The notes beneath the pieces are model-generated. The model worked only from the letters and a program-made list of their open reading frames with translations, made no database searches and was not told where the DNA came from. This document shows positions 7,320 to 17,079 of a DNA stretch of 38,916 nt, piece by piece. The stretch covers positions 1 through 38,916 of the forward strand of contig JAJRSY010000107.1 in assembly GCA_024278565.1 (NCBI GenBank), given 5' to 3'. The DNA comes from Bacteroidota bacterium (GTDB lineage: Bacteria > Bacteroidota > Bacteroidia > Flavobacteriales > Flavobacteriaceae). The position numbers and the translations under genes are program-made. Positions within the stretch are counted from its first letter, which is position 1, and each line of letters starts with the position of its first letter.

Positions 7320-8774
7320 TTAGGTCTGTTCGACTTCAACCGTTTTCTTTTTAAAAAGGTTTTTCTCTTTTATGATTTCTGCAATACCTTCTGGTAATTG
7401 GTCTTCCCAACAACTTTCACCGTTGACTATTTTCTTAAGAACATCCCTAGAGAAAATATGCATTATTTCGGGATCGTAATCTATAATGTCCATCACCTTG
7501 CTATTGTATTTGAAGAATTTATATAATTCTTTCATTCTAGGGTGTACCTTGATATTGTTGCTTGTGGTTATAATACCGGTTTCTGGATCTTTTATTGGGT
7601 ACAGGTATACCTGAAGGTCTTTGAAAAACAACTTACCAAAGGCCTCTAAAATGCCACCGCTCAAATGCCTATAATACTTTTCGTTAAAAATTTCAACAAG
7701 ATTGTTCACGCCCATGGTAAGGCCTATTCTTTTTTTAGTATAATTGTTGAAATATTCTACCAATTTGTAATACTCTTGAAATTTGGAAATCATCACATTG
7801 TGGCCTAAGGAACAGAGCAGTTCTGCACGATCCATAAAATCTTGTTCATCTATTTCACCAGAAGATTTTAGGTTGGCCAAGGTGATTTCGAATATTACAA
7901 TGGTTTTGTTTACGTCAACCGCGGGATCCCGAATAAAGATATCGTACGATTTTTCGAACATATCAAGATTTACCTTGGTAACCGGCCTAAAACTACCCCT
8001 TAGGGCCAAAATGTTCTTTTTATATAGTATGGCTGCTGGCAAAAGGTTATTCCCGTCAGGTCCGAACATTACCGCATCGGTCATGTCATTTTTAATAAGC
8101 TGAAGGCTCATTAGCCTATTGTCGACTCCTTTAAAATTGGGACCTAAAAAATTCACCATATCAATTTCAACAGTATCTCTATCAATATGGTCGTAGAGGT
8201 ATTTTAACAGTTTTTTTGGCTTGTTGTATTTATAAAAAGCCCCATAAATAAGATTGACTCCTAAAATACCCAGGGTTTCTTGTTGTAACCTTGCTTCGGT
8301 TTGCATAAAACGTATATGCAGAATTATTTCGTCAAACTCTTTTTGATTGGGATCAAGTTGAAATCGTATCCCTATCCAACCATGGCCTTTATAGCGTTTT
8401 GAAAAATCGATGGTCGCTACGGTATTTGCATACGAAAAGAATAAACGTTCGGGGTGCTTATCACGGCTGATACGCTCTTCCATAAGGTGCATTTCATGTT
8501 CTAACATGGTCATAAGCCTCGCTTGGGTGACATATCTGCCATCTTCCTCTATACCATAAATGGCATCGCTGAAATCTTTATCGTATGCGCTCATCGCTTT
8601 GGCTATAGTGCCTGAGGCCCCACCTGACCTAAAAAAATGCCGGGCGGTTTCTTGACCCGCACCTATCTCTGCGAACGTACCGTAAATATCTGGGTTTAAA
8701 TTTATTCGAAGGGTCTTAGCCTGGGTAGAGGGAATGTTTTCAAATGTAGCGCCCCTTTTTAGAACTGAAGCCAT
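7320..8774 (-). CDS. Conserved protein of unknown function, 484 residues
   Basis: From the ATG at 8774 (MASVLKRGATFENIP) the protein has 484 residues, no signal peptide and no membrane helices, so it is probably cytoplasmic. The N-terminal part contains TFAEIGAGQETARHFF and a nearby GGASGTIAKAMSAYDK, both glycine-rich and possibly nucleotide- or sugar-phosphate-binding. A middle block has FGPDGNNLLPAAILYKKN and the C-terminal part is charged. I recall that relatives in this phylum are sometimes labelled nicotinate-nucleotide adenylyltransferase or TonB-dependent receptor, but neither an HxGH nucleotidyltransferase motif nor a barrel signature is visible here, so I do not adopt those names. 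An open TTG at 8795 would add seven residues. Confidence 0.85.
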   Translation of the reverse strand: MASVLKRGATFENIPSTQAKTLRINLNPDIYGTFAEIGAGQETARHFFRSGGASGTIAKAMSAYDKDFSDAIYGIEEDGRYVTQARLMTMLEHEMHLMEERISRDKHPERLFFSYANTVATIDFSKRYKGHGWIGIRFQLDPNQKEFDEIILHIRFMQTEARLQQETLGILGVNLIYGAFYKYNKPKKLLKYLYDHIDRDTVEIDMVNFLGPNFKGVDNRLMSLQLIKNDMTDAVMFGPDGNNLLPAAILYKKNILALRGSFRPVTKVNLDMFEKSYDIFIRDPAVDVNKTIVIFEITLANLKSSGEIDEQDFMDRAELLCSLGHNVMISKFQEYYKLVEYFNNYTKKRIGLTMGVNNLVEIFNEKYYRHLSGGILEAFGKLFFKDLQVYLYPIKDPETGIITTSNNIKVHPRMKELYKFFKYNSKVMDIIDYDPEIMHIFSRDVLKKIVNGESCWEDQLPEGIAEIIKEKNLFKKKTVEVEQT

Positions 8775-8986
8775 TTTTTGATTTTGTTTTGGCAAAGTTA
8801 AGAATATTGTAGTATCTAAGTTATAAACTGTTTAATTATTTATTAATTGTTTTGGGGTCGATTTTTATGTTTAAAACTATACTTTGGATCGTGTATTTTG
8901 ATTAGAGTCCGCCAAAAAAATGTGGCTCGATCTATCATTGGCGTTTGGGAAGGTTTTTCGATAAATAAGTTATAATTTTGGAACTG

Positions 8987-9763
8987 ATGGAAACGAAATT
9001 CAGAATTACTTTTTTGGGCACGGGAACATCACAGGGTATACCCGTTATCGGAAGCACCGATCCGGTATGTCTTAGTGAAAACCCTAAGGATAAAAGACTC
9101 AGGGTTTCTGTCTTGTTATCATGGAACGGTTATAACTATGTAATTGACTGTGGTCCTGATTTCAGACAACAAATGCTCATGCAGGGCGTTTCTAAATTGG
9201 ACGGCATTCTTTTTACCCATGAGCATGCAGATCATACTGCCGGAATCGATGATATTCGGCCGTTTTTTTTTCGACAGGGCGATATTCCCATTTATGCGCA
9301 CGAACGGGTCGTGGCTTCGTTAAGGCAACGTTTTGAATATATTTTCGCCGATGAGAACAGGTACCCGGGCGCACCTGCGGTGGAGGTGAATATTATCGAG
9401 AACAATAAGCCTTTTAAGATTGGCGATTCAATGGTGGTGCCCATTGAAGTGGATCACAATAGATTACAGGTTTTTGGATTCCGCATCAATGACTTTACTT
9501 ATCTGACCGATGTGAAGAAAATCAAGGATGAAGAACTTGAAAAAATAAAAAACTCTAAAATATTGGTAGTGAATGCTTTACGGATAGAGCCGCACCATTC
9601 TCATTTCAATCTTGACGAAGCACTGGCCTTTGTAGAAGAGGTACAACCTGAAACCGCATATTTCACCCATATCAGTCATTTGATGGGTTTTCACGATGAA
9701 GTTGAAAAAAAATTGCCAAAGAACGTACATTTGGCCTATGATAATTTAATGATCGAGTTTTAA
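8987..9763 (+). CDS. MBL-fold metallo-hydrolase, PhnP-like
   Basis: A metallo-beta-lactamase-fold hydrolase of 258 residues. The metal site motif THEHADH (His78, His80, Asp82, His83) is intact, preceded by the family start FLGTGTSQGIPVIG (residues 9-22) and the YVIDCGPDFRQQ strand. Further His residues (VDHNRL, PHHSHFN, FTHISH) can complete a two-metal centre. The overall pattern, with a cysteine-containing insert after the first strand and FRQQM, is that of PhnP-like cyclic phosphodiesterases, but no phosphonate genes are nearby and the substrate is unknown. ATG 8987 is preferred over an upstream in-frame TTG at 8978. A small anchored protein follows 27 bases downstream and may be co-transcribed. 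Confidence 0.88.
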   Translation: METKFRITFLGTGTSQGIPVIGSTDPVCLSENPKDKRLRVSVLLSWNGYNYVIDCGPDFRQQMLMQGVSKLDGILFTHEHADHTAGIDDIRPFFFRQGDIPIYAHERVVASLRQRFEYIFADENRYPGAPAVEVNIIENNKPFKIGDSMVVPIEVDHNRLQVFGFRINDFTYLTDVKKIKDEELEKIKNSKILVVNALRIEPHHSHFNLDEALAFVEEVQPETAYFTHISHLMGFHDEVEKKLPKNVHLAYDNLMIEF

Positions 9764-9790
9764 CTAAAAGTAGAACACTAAAAGTATATT

Positions 9791-10285
9791 ATGAAAAGAA
9801 GTTTATTCTTGTACCTATTTGTTTTTGCTGCTTTAATTGCTCTTTATCTTGCCGTAAGTGGAAATAAAGTAGTTAAAGCAAAGGAAGCTAAAATTGAAAA
9901 AATGAAATCGCAACTTGTTGATTTAAAAGATTCAGTGCAAAAATCCCAATTAAAAGTGTTGGACATGCAATACTTTTCTTTAGAGAACAATGACGATGCC
10001 TTGGCGTACTACGAGCATTTGAACATCAAAGACCCTTCACGTTATATCGCCGACAAGTTGTTGGAGACAAACGAAAAGAAAGGCGATAACCCCCTGATAC
10101 CCTACGAGGGCATGGAAAGTGATTTTAAGCTGAACAAGATCAAAATATTGAACCATAAATGGATAACGGTCGATTTCTCTGATGGCAAGTATTGGGGAGA
10201 ATTACTGATCAAATACGAGCTTAAAGATGATATGGGGGTTGATTTTACGATGATCGACCACCTTTTGTATACCCGTAGCAACTAA
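9791..10285 (+). CDS. Small membrane-anchored protein of unknown function
   Basis: A 164-residue product with one N-terminal hydrophobic segment (about residues 4-23, SLFLYLFVFAALIALYLAVS). A short charged coiled-coil-like stretch follows (about 28-56), then a soluble domain that would face the periplasm. The C-terminal part (TVDFSDGKYWGELLIKYEL) suggests beta strands. I do not recognise the domain. It lies 27 bases after the PhnP-like gene on the same strand, so co-transcription is likely, but the functions cannot be linked from sequence alone. Confidence 0.8.
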   Translation: MKRSLFLYLFVFAALIALYLAVSGNKVVKAKEAKIEKMKSQLVDLKDSVQKSQLKVLDMQYFSLENNDDALAYYEHLNIKDPSRYIADKLLETNEKKGDNPLIPYEGMESDFKLNKIKILNHKWITVDFSDGKYWGELLIKYELKDDMGVDFTMIDHLLYTRSN

Positions 10286-10328
10286 ATTGGTATTACAACA
10301 AACCCTATCTGCCATGCCATTTGGCAGA

Positions 10329-10368
10329 CCTGCCGTCGGGCAGGTAAACCTGCCGTCGGGCAGGTAAA
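10329..10368. repeat. Tandem 20-bp repeat carrying CCTGCC/GGCAGG palindromes
   Basis: Two identical 20-base units (10329-10348 and 10349-10368), each containing the hairpin CCTGCCGTCGGGCAGG plus TAAA. They lie between the anchored-protein gene and the LytTR gene and belong to the same palindrome family seen near 456, 26312 and 35419. Confidence 0.75.
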
Positions 10369-10490
10369 CCGGCAGAAAGGCTCAGTGGAATATTCAAACC
10401 AGTTCAAAATGAGTAAATGTCAAAAATGCCGTAATAATATTTAACTGATCGGGTTTTATAAACACTTCAACTAATTTATTTTCCCTTGAT

Positions 10491-11336
10491 TTGAAACAAA
10501 TTAGAAAATACATACAAACTGGGATTGACATAGGCTCAACAGAAAGAAAATTCTATTTGGTGGTATTTTCAGTTTTTTCCGCCTTTCTGTTCCTTAACTT
10601 TTTTGAGCCATTTGGGCTCTATTATGACAGGTCAATTACGCAAGAGGACGTTTTTATTGAACTGTTCATTGCAATGGCAATAGCTTTTATTGTGCTGTTA
10701 TTGACACAATTTGTTGCAAGGGTTTTATTTAAGATAGAAAAATTCAACCCGGTTACCCTATTCTTCTGGTTTTTGTTAGAGGCGGTTTTAGTTGCTACAG
10801 CTTGGCTTGTTCTTGAAATTTCGGACAAAGATTTTACCGGGGACCTATTAATTGTTTGGCGCGAAAATATTTTGGCCTATATTCTGATTTTCTTCTTTCC
10901 CTATTTTTTATATGTTAGTTATGTACATATCAAAAATGTAGTGAAAAAACTGGAAGATGATAAAAATAGAAGCTTATCAGAAAGTAAATTAATTCAAGAT
11001 ATTGCCCTAAAGGATGAAAACAGTGTGGTAAAATTAGTTTTAAAAACCGACAACCTGCTCTTTATTCGATCAGCGGATAATTATGTGGAAATAAACTATC
11101 TTGAAAACGACATTTTATCCAAATCTTTATTAAGAAACTCAATAAAAAAATTGGAGCCCGATTTCTTCAATACTCGAATCATTCGATGCCATCGTTCGTT
11201 CATTGTCAACACCGATAAAATTGAAATAGCTAAAAAAACACCTACAGGGTTTAATCTGAAATTAACCCGTTTTTCTGATTCGATAATTCCTGTTTCTAAA
11301 AGCTATATTTCTGAATTCAAGAAATTCTTGCCATAA
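10491..11336 (+). CDS. Membrane-anchored LytTR-type transcription regulator
   Basis: A 281-residue protein with four predicted membrane helices (about 21-39, 55-79, 88-110 and 126-145) and a C-terminal LytTR DNA-binding domain (about 180-281). The domain shows SADNYVEINY (194-203) and RCHRSFIVN (232-240). The NFFEPFGLY motif after helix 1 is common in Bacteroidota members of this group. There is no response-regulator receiver domain, so the membrane part probably senses the signal directly. The start is a TTG at 10491, with no suitable ATG upstream of helix 1. It immediately precedes a tripartite efflux operon on the same strand and is the natural candidate for its regulator. Confidence 0.87.
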   Translation: MKQIRKYIQTGIDIGSTERKFYLVVFSVFSAFLFLNFFEPFGLYYDRSITQEDVFIELFIAMAIAFIVLLLTQFVARVLFKIEKFNPVTLFFWFLLEAVLVATAWLVLEISDKDFTGDLLIVWRENILAYILIFFFPYFLYVSYVHIKNVVKKLEDDKNRSLSESKLIQDIALKDENSVVKLVLKTDNLLFIRSADNYVEINYLENDILSKSLLRNSIKKLEPDFFNTRIIRCHRSFIVNTDKIEIAKKTPTGFNLKLTRFSDSIIPVSKSYISEFKKFLP

Positions 11337-11518
11337 CCATATAAGGCTGTAAATGTCGATATGGACTAGACAACTAGCCTGACCTGCTATGGGGTGAACG
11401 ACTTTATATACCATAAATCAGCTATTTGCCCCTATATCCACAACCTACTCCCTTTTAGTTTTTCAGCACTTTTTTTATACTCAATTTTGCATTGTCATCA
11501 TCCAAATAATGTGTACAA

Positions 11519-12886
11519 ATGCAGTCGACCAGTATTAAAATACCACTTGCTAAAAGCTTATTGATAATAATGGTGAGCATTATTTCGGAAACTGCTTATT
11601 CGCAGACCAAGGTCAAAGTATATGATCTGGAAGCCTATGTGAACACCGTCCGCAAAAACAACCTTCAATTAAAAATCACAGAGAATAAGAGCAATATGGC
11701 TTCTTTATCCATTAAGGATGCAATATCGGCTTTGTTACCGCAAGTAAATGTACGGGCCCAAGCTACAAGGTTCTTTGACAGCCAATACACCTATTTCGAG
11801 ACTCCGGATTTTGAAAATACCGATCCTGCTACAGGTGAGGTTCCGACTGTAATGCAACAATTTAAAGTTGGTTTTAACAATGAGTTTCAAGCTCACCTGT
11901 TATTAGAGCAAAACTTATTTAGCCTACAGAAAATCTATGATTTAAAATCTGCACGACAGTACTCGAATACAGAAGAATTACAAAATAATAATCAGATAAT
12001 CAAGATTATCGCTGAAGCTAAAAAAGCATTTTTACAAACAATATTAATTCAAAAAGTAGTTGAGGTTAATGAAGTATCGGAAAAATATGCCCAGGACAAT
12101 TACTTGGCCGAAAAGAGTAAATTTGAAAATGACTTAATATCAGAACTAGATTTACTTCAAGCAAAATCACGTTGGGAAGAAGAGGTCCCCAAGCTATCAA
12201 GAGCCAGAAGAAACCATTTGATCCTTTTAGGAAACTTAAAAGTAATTGCGGGAATTAACCCAGTTGACTCTATTGCACTAAATTATGATCTGTCATTTTA
12301 TGATTACAAAAAACCGGTAGATAAGGCGACTGATGTGATTAGCGATAGATTTGATTATCGGCTTTTGGAAACCAATGAACAACTACAAGAACTAAACATT
12401 AAAAACAAGAAAGCCGAATACCTGCCCGCACTTAACCTAAATATAGGGTATAGTTTTATAAGTACCTCTGATAATTTGACATTTGCAGAAAACCAAAATA
12501 AATTTCCCTATGCGACCGTATCCCTTGCGGTTCCGGTTTTTTCAAGTGGTTATAGAAAAAACCAAGTAAATAAAGCCAAAATTTTGCGTGATAATGCTTC
12601 ACTCGAAAAACAAGAGGCTGAATTGAGCATGGCAATTGAAATTCAAAACCTTAAAATGAAATTAGAAGAAGAACATGAAACAGTTCAAGTGGCTATTGCA
12701 GTCCGCAAAACCGCTAAAAAAGCATATGATATTGCTGTAGAAACAGCGAAAAGCGGCTTAATATCCCAACTCGATCTACACAGGATAGGCACCGATCACA
12801 AAAGAGCCGAAATCAATTTACACAACAATATCTACAATTTAAGGTGCACGCAGATTGATTACAATATCGCAATTGCGAACTACTGA
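11519..12886 (+). CDS. TolC-family outer membrane efflux protein
   Basis: The outer membrane channel of a tripartite efflux pump. The 455-residue precursor has an N-terminal hydrophobic signal ending near SETAYSQ (residues 24-30). Two long helical repeats with alternating beta-strand segments follow, for example LNLNIGYSFIS and YATVSLAVPVFSSGYRK, the latter a standard TolC-family strand. Relatives are typically 430-480 residues. The gene leads a three-gene operon, with its stop three bases before the adaptor ATG. Confidence 0.92.
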   Translation: MQSTSIKIPLAKSLLIIMVSIISETAYSQTKVKVYDLEAYVNTVRKNNLQLKITENKSNMASLSIKDAISALLPQVNVRAQATRFFDSQYTYFETPDFENTDPATGEVPTVMQQFKVGFNNEFQAHLLLEQNLFSLQKIYDLKSARQYSNTEELQNNNQIIKIIAEAKKAFLQTILIQKVVEVNEVSEKYAQDNYLAEKSKFENDLISELDLLQAKSRWEEEVPKLSRARRNHLILLGNLKVIAGINPVDSIALNYDLSFYDYKKPVDKATDVISDRFDYRLLETNEQLQELNIKNKKAEYLPALNLNIGYSFISTSDNLTFAENQNKFPYATVSLAVPVFSSGYRKNQVNKAKILRDNASLEKQEAELSMAIEIQNLKMKLEEEHETVQVAIAVRKTAKKAYDIAVETAKSGLISQLDLHRIGTDHKRAEINLHNNIYNLRCTQIDYNIAIANY

Positions 12887-12889
12887 AAA

Positions 12890-13975
12890 ATGAAAACCAT
12901 GAAACTATCAATAAATACTAAATCAATTCTTTCTAAGACAGTACTACTATTGATTATATTAACGGTAACGCTTTCTTGTCAGGAAACAAAAAAAGAAAAG
13001 CCAGAAGAACAGGGGTTTCCTGTTGAAGTTGAAATCCTAAAAACCGAAGAACGGGTTAAACAAATTGAATATTTTGGGAGAATAAGCTCCAAAATAATCA
13101 ATTACAGTTTTTTGGCCCCCGGTAGGGTTAAGCAGATTTTTGTGCGTAAAAATGAATTTGTGCGTAAAGGAAAAAAGCTTGTTCAGCTTGAGACCAAGGG
13201 GTTCAATTTAGCCTTGAATGCAGCTAAAAACCAAGAAAACCAAGCCGAGATCGTTTATTTAGAGGCTGACAAATACTATCGGAATTTAAAGAATGCATTT
13301 AATGTGGGTGGGGTTTCAGGATCCGATGTCGAAAAAGCAAAACTAGACCGTGGTGTAAAATACAAAACTTGGCAACAAAGCAAAATTAACATTGATGCAA
13401 AAAACCAAGATTTTAACCAAGCTATGCTTATTGCCCAAACGGATGGGATTGTTTCGAAAATTGTCCCAAAGGTAGGAGAGCTGCTTGATGCGGGTTCTGA
13501 GGCCATAACCATTCAGGGGAAAGGTCTGTTTGTTGAAGCTGCTTTGTCGCAAAAAGATCTAGACCTTATAACACAGGGCACTCAGGTGGCGGTCGAATTT
13601 GACGACCAGAAAATCAAAGGTAAAGTAAGTTACATATCTATGTTGCCCGATCCACAAACTTTTAGACATACGGTAAAAATCGATTTCTCAAATACTTCCT
13701 TGACTACAAAGCCAACCACATTCCAAACAGTTAAAATATATTTTGAAACAGAAACCGTGAAAGGTATTTGGGTGCCTCTAAAGTATATTTCCAACAATGG
13801 CCATGACTTTGTTAACCTGGCAGAAAACAACAGGCTGCGTAAAAAGACAGTACGGGTCATTGATTTTTCAGGTGATCAAGCAAGAGTTTCCGGATTACTG
13901 GAAAATGATAAGCTTATCACCAAAGGAGCCGCAAGTATTGAAGAGGGCTACAGAATTGAAATTGTGGGACAATAG
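12890..13975 (+). CDS. RND efflux periplasmic adaptor (HlyD/AcrA family lipoprotein)
   Basis: The membrane-fusion subunit linking the RND permease to the TolC channel. The 361-residue precursor has a lipoprotein signal with the lipobox at TVTLSC, so it should be anchored by an acylated cysteine. Then come the barrel-sandwich (lipoyl-like) halves (FLAPGRVKQIFVRKNEFVRKG, and later IAQTDGIVSKIVPKVGELL), a short helical hairpin and the beta-barrel domain. It starts three bases after the tolC-like stop, and the permease begins two bases after its own stop, so translation is probably coupled. Confidence 0.93.
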   Translation: MKTMKLSINTKSILSKTVLLLIILTVTLSCQETKKEKPEEQGFPVEVEILKTEERVKQIEYFGRISSKIINYSFLAPGRVKQIFVRKNEFVRKGKKLVQLETKGFNLALNAAKNQENQAEIVYLEADKYYRNLKNAFNVGGVSGSDVEKAKLDRGVKYKTWQQSKINIDAKNQDFNQAMLIAQTDGIVSKIVPKVGELLDAGSEAITIQGKGLFVEAALSQKDLDLITQGTQVAVEFDDQKIKGKVSYISMLPDPQTFRHTVKIDFSNTSLTTKPTTFQTVKIYFETETVKGIWVPLKYISNNGHDFVNLAENNRLRKKTVRVIDFSGDQARVSGLLENDKLITKGAASIEEGYRIEIVGQ

Positions 13976-13977
13976 AT

Positions 13978-16900
13978 ATGGAAAAAAACAATCAAAATAC
14001 TGGATCCTCGTTTTTATCAGCACCAATAAGACAAAGTAGGATCACTTTGTTCATTGCGTTTGCAGTTGCCATTGTCGGGGTTTATTTCTATACCATTTTA
14101 CCAAAACAAGAAAACCCTGATGTTGGCGTACCGGTTGCGATGATAACAACTATCTACCCTGGTGCTTCGCTAAATGATATTGAACAGCTAGTTACCAAAC
14201 CAATAGAACAATCGGTTTATGGGGTATCTGATTTCGATAATGTGGAAAGCTATTCGTTCAATAGTGCTTCTATAGTCATAGTATCATTAACAAATGAGGG
14301 TGATATAAATAAATCATGGCAAGAACTAAGACGTGTGATCAACGATGTGCAAAGAGTGCTTCCCAAGGATGTTCGTAAGCCTTTTATCGACACTAAACTG
14401 ATTGAAACCGCTGGAATGATCATTAGCTTTTCAGGAGAGAAGTATAATTTCGAGCAATTGTCGGCCTATGCCGAAATATTTCAAAAACAACTATCCAAAG
14501 TAGATGGGGTCACACGGTTTAATCTAATCGGTAAAATACCACAAGAAGTTGAAATTAAAGTTGACATAGCCCAGCTCCAAAAATATCCGTTTTCAATTGA
14601 TGATATCGCACAGCTCATCAAAGCTCAGAATGTTTCATTCCCCGCAGGCTCTATAAAAACCGAAAAAGGCCAGATAAATGTGAATATTTCAAAACCTTAC
14701 GGAATTGTTAGGGACATTGAAAACACCATAATCCACACTTCTACCAAAAATGGTAGTTCGGTAAAACTTAAAGATTTAGCTACCGTTAAAATAATTGAAA
14801 GTAAGGATGTAAAATACAAAACCAAACAGAATGGTGAAAATGCTGTGCTATTGGTCGGTTACTTTAAATCAAATCAGAACATTATCCCCATTGGAAAAAA
14901 TGTAAGGCAAAAAATAGAAACTATAAAACAAGACTTTCCTCAAGACCTTATTATCAACGAAATATCGTTTGAACCGGAAAGTATCGACAAATCTATTTCA
15001 AATTTCATGATGAACCTACTGCAAGGTATTGGTTTCGTAATGATCGTGGTATTTTTTGCCCTGGGCTTTCGAAATGCAATAATAGTGTCGGTTGCCATTC
15101 CGCTGACCATTCTGATAAGCTTTATCGCAATGTGGTATTTTGGTTTAAAAGTACATCAAATTTCAACTACCGCACTAATTATTACCCTAGGGTTGCTGGT
15201 CGATAATGCAATTGTTGTGGTAGAGGCGATACAAGAGCATTTAAATAAGGGGGCAAACAACATACAAGCAGCCAATTTAGGTGTCAAAGAAACGGCCAAA
15301 CCAATATTGTCGGCAACACTAACTACAATAGCGGCATTTTCACCACTATTGTTTTTACCGGGACTTGCTGGCGACCTGCTTGTCGCTATACCAAAAATCG
15401 TGATCATTTCTTTAATCGCTTCCTACTTTGTAGCAATGCTTATAATACCTGCTCTTACCGTTTTGTTGGCAAAAAGGGCGAAAGAGGATAAAGCCCAAAA
15501 AAACTACGTGCGAATATTCTTTGTGAGTTTATTGAATCGAGCATTGACATTTAAAAAAACAACATTGGCCATAAGTATTGCGGTATTGGTTATTGCGTTT
15601 GTGTCGGTACGTTCTCTCAATGAAGAATACTTTCCCCCAGCAGATAAACAAACACTTTATATTGATGTAAACGGTGAAAGTTTTGAACTGAAAAACACAG
15701 AAAAAATTGTTGATAGTATTGAAACCATCTTAAACCAGCAGCCTGAAATACTGTCCATTACATCCTCAATAGGAAAGCCGTTGCCACGGTTCTATCAGCT
15801 AATGGGTATAAATGTGCAATCATTGGAATACGCTCAAATAAAGGTTGATTTCGATGTGGACAGGAGTGGGGATTTCAGCAACAAAAAAGAATTAGCTGCA
15901 TATCTTCAAAATCGATTTAATGAAAAAATCGTTGGTGCATCCATTCAAACCCGTTTGTTGAGTTTAGCGGGTTCCGATGGTGGGGCGGTATTCCTCAATA
16001 TTTCAGGAGATAATCTAAATAGAAATATTGAAGTGGCCAAAACGATAAGAGACACACTCCGTTACCTTGAAGGTGCGTACAGGATCGGAACTACTATCAC
16101 TGATTTGAACTATGGGTACAAAGTCGATATTAATTCTGATTTAGCATCATCCTTAGGGTTGAATCAATTCGATATTCAAAAGCAGATCCATTTATCACTA
16201 ATGGGCAGTGAGCTAACGAAGTATAGAAAAAACGGAAACGAATTCCCAATCGTGATTTCAGGAGATATATCCTCTCTCTCTGAACTTGAAAATTTAGGGA
16301 TCGTATCTTCCCAAACCCAACAGAAAATTCTGCTGAAACAAATAGCGGATGTTAAAATCGAGAAAGAGTACCCTGTAATAAGACGCCTTAACAAAGAGCG
16401 GAACATAAGTGTATTTTGCGACGCAATAGAGGGTTACGGTGCTACCGAAATTGCTGATGAAATTGAGTTCGGAATTTTACCTGAACTCAACACCAAAGGC
16501 GTTGACATTACTTTTAACGGTGAACGCGAAGCATCTAAAAAGGACTCCGGAAACATTGGATATGCAGCACTAGCGGCAATATTACTTATTTACATTATAC
16601 TAATGATCGAATTCAACTCGTTCGTTCAGCCATTTGTTATACTTCTCACCTTGCCTTTGGCATTTATTGGCTCCATAGCTGGATTGCTCGTAACAGGACA
16701 GCCTTTTTCGTTTACCGCTGTTTTGGGCATCGCCAGTTTAATAGGAATTGTTGTAAACGATGCAATCCTATTACTTACATTTATCAATCGGGCCAAAGAG
16801 CGGGGAACAAGTATTTTTCAAGCTTGTAAAGATTCTTCGAATCAGCGTTTTGTCCCGATTATGGTTACCACGGCCACAACGGTTATGGCATTGGTCCCAC

Positions 16901-17025
16901 TTTCATTATCAGGCAACGAAATGTTTGTGCCCTTAGCCGTTGCGCTTATGTTTGGTTTGATCGTTGCAACTGTACTTACATTGGTGGTGATTCCTGTTTT
17001 GTTTACTGTTTTAGTGAAAAAATGA
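13978..17025 (+). CDS. RND-family efflux permease (AcrB/MexB-like)
   Basis: The inner-membrane proton-driven pump, 1015 residues, full length for the HAE-1 family. It has the twelve-helix layout with two large periplasmic loops after helices 1 and 7. The start is a typical SAPIRQSRITLFIAFAVAIVG. In helix 4 the proton-relay pair reads Asp409-Asn410 (LGLLVDNAIVVVEA) where AcrB has Asp407-Asp408. In helix 10 the AcrB Lys940 region reads GIVVNDAILLLTF. Both variants occur in other RND pumps, so this is a subgroup trait rather than decay. The substrate cannot be predicted. It is the last gene of the channel-adaptor-permease operon. Confidence 0.95.
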   Translation: MEKNNQNTGSSFLSAPIRQSRITLFIAFAVAIVGVYFYTILPKQENPDVGVPVAMITTIYPGASLNDIEQLVTKPIEQSVYGVSDFDNVESYSFNSASIVIVSLTNEGDINKSWQELRRVINDVQRVLPKDVRKPFIDTKLIETAGMIISFSGEKYNFEQLSAYAEIFQKQLSKVDGVTRFNLIGKIPQEVEIKVDIAQLQKYPFSIDDIAQLIKAQNVSFPAGSIKTEKGQINVNISKPYGIVRDIENTIIHTSTKNGSSVKLKDLATVKIIESKDVKYKTKQNGENAVLLVGYFKSNQNIIPIGKNVRQKIETIKQDFPQDLIINEISFEPESIDKSISNFMMNLLQGIGFVMIVVFFALGFRNAIIVSVAIPLTILISFIAMWYFGLKVHQISTTALIITLGLLVDNAIVVVEAIQEHLNKGANNIQAANLGVKETAKPILSATLTTIAAFSPLLFLPGLAGDLLVAIPKIVIISLIASYFVAMLIIPALTVLLAKRAKEDKAQKNYVRIFFVSLLNRALTFKKTTLAISIAVLVIAFVSVRSLNEEYFPPADKQTLYIDVNGESFELKNTEKIVDSIETILNQQPEILSITSSIGKPLPRFYQLMGINVQSLEYAQIKVDFDVDRSGDFSNKKELAAYLQNRFNEKIVGASIQTRLLSLAGSDGGAVFLNISGDNLNRNIEVAKTIRDTLRYLEGAYRIGTTITDLNYGYKVDINSDLASSLGLNQFDIQKQIHLSLMGSELTKYRKNGNEFPIVISGDISSLSELENLGIVSSQTQQKILLKQIADVKIEKEYPVIRRLNKERNISVFCDAIEGYGATEIADEIEFGILPELNTKGVDITFNGEREASKKDSGNIGYAALAAILLIYIILMIEFNSFVQPFVILLTLPLAFIGSIAGLLVTGQPFSFTAVLGIASLIGIVVNDAILLLTFINRAKERGTSIFQACKDSSNQRFVPIMVTTATTVMALVPLSLSGNEMFVPLAVALMFGLIVATVLTLVVIPVLFTVLVKK

Positions 17026-17079
17026 AATTGGGATTATGGTCAAAAATAAAAAACAACTTTACCCTTTAAAAATATAATT

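Noticed and set aside
13978..17025. Asp-Asn in the proton relay considered as evidence of an inactive pump
   Set aside because: The same replacement occurs in other intact RND permeases and the gene is full length in a tight operon.
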